DNA of 64,000 nt from DATAXP01 sp036272935 (GTDB taxonomy: Bacteria; Planctomycetota; Planctomycetia; Pirellulales; PNKZ01): the NCBI GenBank assembly GCA_036272935.1, contig DATAXP010000091.1:1-64000 (forward strand), in the 5' to 3' direction. The notes beneath the pieces are model-generated. The model was not told the DNA's origin and did not search any database. It saw only the letters and a program-made list of their open reading frames with translations. How positions within the stretch are numbered: position 1 is the stretch's first letter; each line of letters opens with the position of its first letter. The position numbers and the translations under genes are program-made. Below, one piece after another: positions 57,664-64,000 of this stretch.

Positions 57664-59715
57664 TCACTCGGCTTTGATCGCTTCCCCGAGCGCGCCACGC
57701 GGCTCGATCACGTTCAGCTTGACCGGTCCCAGCAGCTCGACCAGGTCGGGTAGATCGTACACGGCCAGCGCGCCATGCACGAGGTTCAACAGTTGTTGCG
57801 GAGCGCCGCGGGTGCGGACCACGTCGGACCACGAGGTAAGCGACCCGCGCAAGTCGACCCGCGCGAACAGATCGCTTTCCACGGCCGCGGCGTGCAGCAC
57901 GGCAGGCCCCGCCTGGCCGACGCCCACCACGCGCAGCAGGTTCGGCTTCGCCCCGGCCTCGTAGCCCCGCAGCCAGCGGCCGGTCACCAGAACGTCCTCG
58001 GCCCACAGGCCCACGTAGCTTTTATCGAGCATGTAGGCCAAGAACCAATCACGCCATTCCTTGGGCAGGTTGCCGCCGAGCGACTTTAGATTCGGGTTGT
58101 ACAACTCGCCCGTGCCCCGCAGATCGATCGCCACGCACATCGTGCCGCTACGGGCCAGGCGGTCGAGTTCGCCTTCGTCGGCCAAGGCGTCGTGCTTCCC
58201 TTGGCCGTCGACGTACAGCACCACCGGCCCCTTCCGCTCTTTGGGCACCAGGGCGACGGCTGGCAGCGTGATTCCGGCCTCGTGCATGAGCAGCAGCTTG
58301 CGCAGCTCGTAGCCGTTGCGCTCGGTGACGCTCGTCTCGCGGACCTCACACTTAGGCAGCTCGTCGAGCGGCCGAAGGCCGGTGAGCTCGCGGATGCGCT
58401 TCAGCAGTTCGTCGCGGCTGAGTTTCTTGCGAAGCTTCTCGCGCTGCTTCGCAAGCCGTGCGTCCCACTCTGCGTTGAAATCGAACACTGATTTCGCGCC
58501 GAGTATCTTCATCACCTGGCCATCGGGGCTGCACTGTGCTTCCGCGTCGGTAAGGACCGGGAACTCCTCCTCGAACACCGGCTCGTCGATGTGCATCAGC
58601 CAGCGGCGCATCCAGCGAACGGTCGCTTCGCGCAGTTGGACCGTGTAGCCGTGCGGCTGATCGGTCTCGACCAGGTTGACGCGGTCCCAGTAACCCATGC
58701 GACCATAAAAGCGCTTCGCTTCGCGGAACGTGTCCCACGAGCCGGCGATGGGGAACATGTCGCGCGTGGCGGTGCAAATCAGCGTCGGCTTGGGGGCACG
58801 CATCAGGATGTACTCGGCGTGCGTCAGCCCCTCGGCAAGCTGGCCGTGGATGTTCTGCTCGGCATCTTGCGGACCTTGGCGCTCGAGCAGCGCCCGCATG
58901 CTGGTGATGTAGCAGCTCGGCGCGGCGCAGGCGATTCGTTCATCCCAGGCCATCAGGTAACTGGTGAGCGTGCCGCCGCCGGAGTTGCCGGCGCAGCCAA
59001 GACGCCCGGCGTCGATCTCCAAGCGGCCGGTGAGATAATCGAGCGCCCGAATGCCGTCCCACATGTGGTAGCGCGCGGTGTTGGTTCCCAGCGGGATGCA
59101 ACTGATGCCGATCAGCGTGTGCTCGAGCGTCGAGCCGAGCGGCCTGCCGTCGTCGGTGAGAATTTGCAGCCGTTCGCCCTGGCCGGTCGGATCGTAACAG
59201 AACGCGGCGATGCCATGCTTGGCCAGCAGGATGCAGGCGCGTTGATAGAACTCGGCCGCCTTGCCGTTGGCGCTGTGGCCGCAGGGCACAATCACTCCTG
59301 GGAACGGCGCGGAACCTTCGGGCAAATACAACAGCGCGGTGACGAAGTGCTTGGGCAGGCTTTCGTAGATGATCTTCTCGACCGTGTAGCCGTCGCGCTT
59401 GAGCTTGCCGGTGGTGGTGGCCCGCAACGGCGTGCGCTCGGGGAAGCCGCCGAGCTGCTTGCCGAAAAACCTTCGCATCCGCTGCTGGTAGCCGGCCAGA
59501 TCGTCGCGCGTTTTGACCTTCTCGTACTCGGCAGTGCGACGATCGAGCGCGGCCTCGGCCTGGCGCATCAGCCAGCGGTGCATCATTTCAATCTTGGGCC
59601 CGTCTTCGAGCATCTCGGGCAGCACGTCGAACGCGTCGCCACGGACCACGGCAGAGAATAACCACAGAGACACAGAGACACCGAGAGGAAAGAAAAGGGA
59701 AACAGAGTTCTTCAT
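57664..59715 (-). CDS. Tandem alpha/beta-hydrolase (esterase), second domain degenerate
   Basis: A 683-residue exported protein with two alpha/beta-hydrolase halves. The first (about 60-400) has the nucleophile in CAGNSGGGTLTSY (about 242-254), an acid in CTATRDMFP and His in DQPHGYTV. The second (about 470-680) keeps the fold pattern (PVVLYVDGQGKHDAL, VVGVGQAGPAVLHAA), but the Ser position of the G-x-S-x-G elbow is Gln, so it is probably not catalytic. Residues about 11-18 of the signal peptide (VSVSLWLF) come from an ACAGAGACAC repeat. An acetyl-xylan-esterase-like role is plausible given the neighbouring esterase. Confidence 0.85.
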   Translation of the reverse strand: MKNSVSLFFPLGVSVSLWLFSAVVRGDAFDVLPEMLEDGPKIEMMHRWLMRQAEAALDRRTAEYEKVKTRDDLAGYQQRMRRFFGKQLGGFPERTPLRATTTGKLKRDGYTVEKIIYESLPKHFVTALLYLPEGSAPFPGVIVPCGHSANGKAAEFYQRACILLAKHGIAAFCYDPTGQGERLQILTDDGRPLGSTLEHTLIGISCIPLGTNTARYHMWDGIRALDYLTGRLEIDAGRLGCAGNSGGGTLTSYLMAWDERIACAAPSCYITSMRALLERQGPQDAEQNIHGQLAEGLTHAEYILMRAPKPTLICTATRDMFPIAGSWDTFREAKRFYGRMGYWDRVNLVETDQPHGYTVQLREATVRWMRRWLMHIDEPVFEEEFPVLTDAEAQCSPDGQVMKILGAKSVFDFNAEWDARLAKQREKLRKKLSRDELLKRIRELTGLRPLDELPKCEVRETSVTERNGYELRKLLLMHEAGITLPAVALVPKERKGPVVLYVDGQGKHDALADEGELDRLARSGTMCVAIDLRGTGELYNPNLKSLGGNLPKEWRDWFLAYMLDKSYVGLWAEDVLVTGRWLRGYEAGAKPNLLRVVGVGQAGPAVLHAAAVESDLFARVDLRGSLTSWSDVVRTRGAPQQLLNLVHGALAVYDLPDLVELLGPVKLNVIEPRGALGEAIKAE

Positions 59716-59750
59716 TCCGTTTTTCTCCGTGCCTCTGTGTCTCTGTGGTT
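59660..59750. repeat. Inverted pair of AACCACAGAGACACAGAG-type repeats
   Basis: The left arm (59660-59685) and right arm (59725-59750) are complementary over 26 bp with two mismatches. The ATG of the tandem esterase (59715) lies between them. On the coding strand the right arm precedes the start and the other arm encodes part of the signal peptide. Confidence 0.75.
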
Positions 59751-59756
59751 CTGTGG

Positions 59757-62726
59757 TTATCTGTTTCCGACGAGCGACGTCATGAATGCCAGCAGGTCGG
59801 CGGCGTCTTGCGCCGTCACGTCGCGCAGCACCAGTTCGGGCATCAACGACTTGGCTTGCTTTTCGATGGCTTCGATGTCAGCACGCTTGATGCGGTGCAG
59901 TTTGCTCTGCGCGTCCTTGAGCACGATCTGCTTTTCGGAATCTTCGACGAGGAAGCCGGCGTAGATTTGCCCTTCGCTGGTTTGCACCACGTAGGGAATG
60001 TACTCGTGCGAGATCGCCTTCGAGGGTTCGAGGATCGTTTCTAGCAGCGTGGCCCGTTCATACTTCTTACCGATCGCGCTGAGATCGGGGCCGAGCGTCC
60101 CGCCGACGCCGCGCACCTGGTGACAGTTCTTGCACTGTGCCGCGGTGCTCTGAAAGAAAATCTGCTCGCCGCGGCGCGGATCGCCCGCGAGCGCCAGGAT
60201 ATCGGCGGGTTTGAAGGCGGCGCCGAGGCGCTGCGGCCGCTGGCCTTCGGGGACGAATCGCTCGTAGGCGATCCGCACGTTGGCATCGGGATGGTTGACA
60301 CCGGCGGCGATGGCCCGCTTCGTTAGCGCCTCGGACAATTCCTTCGCGTCGATCCATTTCAATGCAGCCAGCGCGCCACCGGTCGTGGCCAGGGTCGCGT
60401 CGAGTAGTTTCTGCTGTTCTTTCGAGTCACCGTCGGCGGCCAAGAGCACCGGCTTAAGGGCAGACCAATCTTGCAACTCGACAAGCGCCCCCAAGGCAGC
60501 AGCTCGCTGCGAAGTGTCGCCCGATTTCAACATCTTGAGTGCCACGTTGGCCGCGCTCTTCGGCCGCACCGTTGCCAACACAGCAAGCGCGCGTTGACGA
60601 ACTTCTTGCGATGTCGAAAGGTCGTCGGCGAGCGCCAACACTTCTTCGCCCAAATCGCGAACCGATTGTGTTTCGACCATATCAAGCGCTGCAACCTGCA
60701 TGGCCGGGTCGTGCAATAGCTGCTTGAGCTGCGATTGCACGGTCTGTTCATTGAGCAGCTCCTGCCATGGGCCGCGCAGGTTGGCGCCAAACAGTTCGAT
60801 CGCCTGGCAGCGTATGTCGTCGTTGGTATTGCCATCGGCAGCGATATCAATCAAAGCTCGGCCAGACTGCGGATCGCTGCTCAGCGCAAGCTGTGTCACC
60901 AGCCGGCGGCGTTCGTCGGCGGTCGCGGCGATCGACAGGTTCGACCGCAGCCAGCCGGCCGTGGCTGAAGGGTTGAGCAATTGCAGCAGTGCGACGTTGT
61001 GGAGCGTGACGCCTGGGTCTTCTTTCAGCGCTTCGTACAGCGGCGCATCGCGTCCCTTGGCAGCGATGTGGATCGCTTCGAGCTGGTAGCGGTCGCGGCC
61101 GTCGTATTGGCGGGCGAGCTTCACCAGCGCGTCCATCGCTTGTGGCCCTTCAAGCTTCGGCAGCGCCAGCAGCAGTTCGCGCTTCACTTCGGGATCGGCA
61201 TCGTCGGCCATCGGCAGGATCATGTCAGCATACGGTTGACCGTGGCGGCGCAAGATCCGCACGGCCAGGGCCCGCATCGAGGCGTCGGGACTCTTGAGTT
61301 GTTCGACGACTTTTTGCCGCGCGTCGCCGCCGATGCGGTCGAGCACCCACAGCGCCCGGGCACGGTAGTTCGGCTCGTCGCTGACGAGCAGCGGCAACAA
61401 CTCTGCGGCGGGCCGCTTCAGGAAGTATTCACGCGCCAGAAACTGTGTCGCCAGGTTCGGATTCTTCAAGCCTTCCAGCGCATCGCACAGCACCGTGTAC
61501 GGACCGGGCTTGCCGACGCGCTTGAGCTTTTTCCCCTTCGGCGTCAGCCGGAAGATGCGGCCTTGCTCGGGATTGTTGTAGGCGTGGCCGCCGACGCCGC
61601 CGTCGTACCAATCGCTCACCAGCAAGCTGCCATCGGGAGCGACGCACACGTCGTCGGGGCGAAAATACTTGTCGTCCTTTGATGTCAGGAACACTTCGCT
61701 CGTGGCCCGCATGCCGTAGCCGACTTTCTCGTGCGGGTACCGGCGCACCTCGCGCGGGCCGGCGTCGGCGTGCAGCGGCATGTTCTTGTACTTGGGGCCG
61801 AACGCGTCGCCTTCGTAGTAGCAGATGCCGCATGGCGAACCGAAGCCCGTGACGAGCGTCGCCGGTACGAAACCGGGGATGTGGCCGCGGAAATGCCAGT
61901 GTTCGCTGAACGGGATCGATTCGGGGACGCTGCCGCGCGGCCCCGGCGGCCCACCGAACCAACCGTAATCGCCTCCCTCCATGATCCAGCAGACGCGCAC
62001 GCTGAAGTTGCCGTCGTTGTCGTTGTCGGTACAGATCGGCTCGCCGAAGCTGCTGATGCAAACCTCGTAAGGATTGCGAAAGTTGACGGCGACGGCTTCG
62101 ACCTGGCTGCCATCGAGCTCGCCGCGCAGCATGCCACCCCAGCGGAACGCGGCATGCGAGCCGTCGGTGCCGGTGACATCGAACCCCGTGTCGCCGTGAG
62201 CCATCCACCACTTGTGATCGGGGCCGAGCACCAGGCTGTGAGCGCCGTGATCGTGGTTCGGTTTGCCCAGACCGGTGAGCAGTTTCGTGGGTGGACCATC
62301 GGCCCGCAGATCGCCGTCGTTGTCCTCGTACACCCACAGGTCGGGGCTGGTGGCGACGTACACCTTCGCACCGGCCACGCAGATGCTCATCGGCTGATTG
62401 ACGCCGTCGGCGAACACGGTGACGCGATCGGCCCGGCCATCGCCGTCGGTGTCTTCGAGCACCTTGATCTTCTCAGCCGGCTGCTCCGGGGCGGCCTTGC
62501 GATAGAGTTGCGTCTCGGCAACCCACACGCGGCCGTGCGTATCGACATCGATGGCCGTGGGGTTGGTAATCATCGGCTCGGCGGCGAACACCGCGACGTC
62601 GAACTCGGGGGCCGCTTGCAGATCGGCCAATTCCGCCTCGGGCGAAAGCTGCGCGAAGCAGCGCGGCGTGATGATGGATGATGGCGCGGCCAGCGCAAGG
62701 ATCAACGCGAACCAAGGGCGTGTCAT
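59757..62726 (-). CDS. PVC-type dehydrogenase-cytochrome c fusion
   Basis: A second large member, 989 residues from ATG 62726 (in-frame ATGs upstream are less likely). A signal peptide (PWFALILALAAPSSIITPRC) precedes a propeller/dehydrogenase part with repeated DTDGDGRADRVTVFADG and PEVWVY-like strands (about 40-400). The HEAT-like middle covers about 430-830, and the cytochrome c site CKNCHQVRGVGG is near 866, ending in a TAQDAADLLAFM helix. Its architecture parallels that of the fusion at 54.5-57.5 kb. It begins the minus-strand island: cytochrome, tandem esterase, cytochrome, esterase. Confidence 0.88.
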   Translation of the reverse strand: MTRPWFALILALAAPSSIITPRCFAQLSPEAELADLQAAPEFDVAVFAAEPMITNPTAIDVDTHGRVWVAETQLYRKAAPEQPAEKIKVLEDTDGDGRADRVTVFADGVNQPMSICVAGAKVYVATSPDLWVYEDNDGDLRADGPPTKLLTGLGKPNHDHGAHSLVLGPDHKWWMAHGDTGFDVTGTDGSHAAFRWGGMLRGELDGSQVEAVAVNFRNPYEVCISSFGEPICTDNDNDGNFSVRVCWIMEGGDYGWFGGPPGPRGSVPESIPFSEHWHFRGHIPGFVPATLVTGFGSPCGICYYEGDAFGPKYKNMPLHADAGPREVRRYPHEKVGYGMRATSEVFLTSKDDKYFRPDDVCVAPDGSLLVSDWYDGGVGGHAYNNPEQGRIFRLTPKGKKLKRVGKPGPYTVLCDALEGLKNPNLATQFLAREYFLKRPAAELLPLLVSDEPNYRARALWVLDRIGGDARQKVVEQLKSPDASMRALAVRILRRHGQPYADMILPMADDADPEVKRELLLALPKLEGPQAMDALVKLARQYDGRDRYQLEAIHIAAKGRDAPLYEALKEDPGVTLHNVALLQLLNPSATAGWLRSNLSIAATADERRRLVTQLALSSDPQSGRALIDIAADGNTNDDIRCQAIELFGANLRGPWQELLNEQTVQSQLKQLLHDPAMQVAALDMVETQSVRDLGEEVLALADDLSTSQEVRQRALAVLATVRPKSAANVALKMLKSGDTSQRAAALGALVELQDWSALKPVLLAADGDSKEQQKLLDATLATTGGALAALKWIDAKELSEALTKRAIAAGVNHPDANVRIAYERFVPEGQRPQRLGAAFKPADILALAGDPRRGEQIFFQSTAAQCKNCHQVRGVGGTLGPDLSAIGKKYERATLLETILEPSKAISHEYIPYVVQTSEGQIYAGFLVEDSEKQIVLKDAQSKLHRIKRADIEAIEKQAKSLMPELVLRDVTAQDAADLLAFMTSLVGNR

Positions 62727-62930
62727 GCAAAAATCCAGGGAGGTAAACGAGCGGCAAAAGACAGCAAGGCGGGAGCGGCGATGTTCCGGCGATACGGCGG
62801 CGAGTCTCATTGTAGCCTGCTGAAAACCGAGGGTGCAATTCGCCCGTGGATTCGCGAAGCCCAGTTAATTGCTCGCGTCCGCTGCGGTTATCCGCATCGG
62901 ACGCGAGATGCAATGAAAGGCAGGCTACTC

Positions 62931-63914
62931 ATGAAGATTGTCATCCCTGGCGGCAGTGGGCAGGTGGGCACCGTGTTGGCTCGGGCGTTCGTCACGGCGG
63001 GGCACGAGGTAACTGTGCTCAGCCGACGTCCCATCGCGGCGCCGTGGCGCGTCGAGCGATGGGACGGCGAGACGGTCGGCCCCTGGGCGAGCGAATTGGA
63101 AGGGGCCGACGCGGTGATCAACCTTGCCGGGCGCAGCGTCAATTGCCGTTACACGGCAAAGCATCGCCGCGAGATCATGGAGTCGCGAGTGAAATCGACC
63201 CAAGCGGTGGGTCGCGCCATCGGCGCAGCCTCGCGGCCGCCGCGCGTTTGGTTGCAAGCGAGCACCGCGACGATCTACGCGCATCGCTTCGATGCCGACA
63301 ACGACGAAGCGACCGGAATCATCGGCGGCCGCGAGCCCGATGCACCGCAGCATTGGAAGTTCAGCATCGACGTCGCCACAGCCTGGGAGCGAGCGGCTAG
63401 CAAGGCGATCGTTCCCGCTACCCGCAAGGTGCTGCTGCGTTCGGCGATGACCATGAGCCCCGACGCCGGTGGCGTGTTCGCGATGCTGCTGCGGCTGGTT
63501 CGCTTGGGGTTGGGAGGAACGTGCGGCGACGGCAAGCAGTGCATGTCGTGGATTCACGAGCACGACTTCGTGCGCGCCGTCGCCTGGCTGATCGAGCATG
63601 CGGAGCTGTCAGGTCCCGTGAATCTTGCCGCTCCGTTTCCGCTGCCGAACACCGAATTCATGCGAGTGCTGCGGCGGGCGTGGGGCACGCGCGTTGGTTT
63701 GCCGGCAAAGGCGTGGATGCTGGAGATCGGCACTCGGTTGCTGCGAACCGAGAGCGAATTGATCCTCAAGAGCCGGCGCGTGGTGCCCCGCCGGCTGCTC
63801 GATTCGGGCTTCGCGTTCAAATTTCCAACATGGCCCGCCGCGGCCGAGGAACTGTGCGCCCGCACGCGCGGCATCGAACAACCACTGATAGCACTGATTC
63901 CACGGATAACATGA
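62931..63914 (+). CDS. TIGR01777-family epimerase (SDR39U1-like)
   Basis: A 327-residue extended short-chain dehydrogenase. NAD(P)-binding motif MKIVIPGGSGQVGTVLARAF (about 1-20). The TIGR01777 signature GRSVNCRYTAKHRREIMESR (about 68-87) and ATIYAHRFD (about 119-127) are present. C-terminal DUF1731-like segment follows (PVNLAAPFPLPNTEFMRVLR, near 230-250). Substrate unknown. ATG 62931 is chosen; the frame extends upstream into the divergent gap. Confidence 0.92.
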   Translation: MKIVIPGGSGQVGTVLARAFVTAGHEVTVLSRRPIAAPWRVERWDGETVGPWASELEGADAVINLAGRSVNCRYTAKHRREIMESRVKSTQAVGRAIGAASRPPRVWLQASTATIYAHRFDADNDEATGIIGGREPDAPQHWKFSIDVATAWERAASKAIVPATRKVLLRSAMTMSPDAGGVFAMLLRLVRLGLGGTCGDGKQCMSWIHEHDFVRAVAWLIEHAELSGPVNLAAPFPLPNTEFMRVLRRAWGTRVGLPAKAWMLEIGTRLLRTESELILKSRRVVPRRLLDSGFAFKFPTWPAAAEELCARTRGIEQPLIALIPRIT

Positions 63915-63926
63915 AGGTCGCGAACC

Positions 63927-64000
63927 ATGATGCCCATTCAAACCGCGAACGCTCGCCCACAGGTCGATCTACACATACCGCGGTTGGCCGAAGTCGGCCG
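63927..64000 (+). CDS. Start of an unidentified gene, truncated by the window
   Basis: ATG 63927 (or 63930), 12 nt after the epimerase stop, with AAGG 9 nt upstream, opens a frame that reaches the end of the window without a stop. About 24 codons are visible (MMPIQTANARPQVDLH...). No family can be named. Confidence 0.4.
   Translation, partial: MMPIQTANARPQVDLHIPRLAEVG

Noticed and set aside
1..64000. CRISPR arrays, tRNA genes, insertion sequences and prophage genes
   Set aside because: No regularly spaced repeats, cloverleaf-like sequences with conserved T-loops, transposase motifs or phage structural motifs were recognised anywhere in the window.

Overview
This is 64 kb of GC-rich bacterial DNA, almost certainly from a planctomycete (Planctomycetota, probably Pirellulales-like). 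The lineage call rests on protein families that are typical of that phylum: two very large PVC-type dehydrogenase/cytochrome c proteins, a double DUF1080 secreted protein, a DUF1571 protein, a TIGR03067 protein, a LEPR-xLL-type N-terminus on a secreted peptidase, FHA/GAF sensor proteins, and a TPR protein coupled to ExbB/ExbD. No rRNA, tRNA, CRISPR array, intact insertion sequence or phage gene was recognised. Most of the window is core or lineage-typical chromosome.

Layout. 0-6 kb: FHA-GAF-class III cyclase, secreted sedolisin, VOC protein, YjbQ protein and a type III polyketide synthase. 6.3-10.9 kb: a TPR-ExbB-ExbD operon on the minus strand. 11-14.5 kb: TerC membrane protein, a small beta-sandwich protein, a DUF1080 protein and a CBS-pair protein with two tandem CRP/FNR-like sites upstream. 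14.6-23.7 kb: a hopanoid region, with ispH (minus), hpnC-hpnD-hpnE (plus, translationally coupled) facing hpnG, hpnH and the squalene-hopene cyclase (minus). This covers isoprenoid precursor to squalene to hopene to adenosyl/ribosyl-hopane. 23.9-29.8 kb: a DapA-family lyase, a TIGR03067 protein, a HTH-receiver regulator overlapping a histidine kinase, mnmG and a PAP2 phosphatase. 29.9-40 kb: an ArnT/PMT-type glycosyltransferase, CstA, an antitoxin with a broken PIN toxin, glnS, gltX, a membrane protein and a methyltransferase. 39.8-43.8 kb: aroC and aroB with two unrecognised genes between them. 43.8-48.8 kb: an eight-heme cytochrome fused to HEAT/TPR repeats, a 1-kb gene-poor gap, and an FHA-GAF histidine kinase. 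49-53.5 kb: YHYH protein, sulfotransferase, metallo-beta-lactamase-fold hydrolase, DUF1571 protein and a monohaem cytochrome c. 53.5-62.7 kb: a minus-strand island of two esterases alternating with two giant PVC-type cytochromes. 62.9-64 kb: a TIGR01777 epimerase and the start of a further gene.

The most unusual signal is not a gene. Short palindromic repeats of several unrelated sequence families recur, and most of the larger ones share one architecture: two copies of a hairpin-forming unit facing each other, like REPINs. Some have compensatory base changes in their stems. Several lie inside or across reading frames. There they supply secretion-signal codons (54.4 and 59.7 kb), C-terminal tails and stop codons (29.0, 54.5 and 37.5 kb), or a 20-residue in-frame insert in a membrane glycosyltransferase (30.5 kb). 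A second class, compact perfect stems with 2-3-nt loops often bordered by TTAGCC, marks the 3' ends of genes and four convergent junctions, where it probably works as a terminator. A third convergent-junction type is the larger 48.9-kb palindrome.

Start codons were chosen by eye from Shine-Dalgarno matches, overlaps and family length. Family assignments come from recognised motifs, not from any database search.
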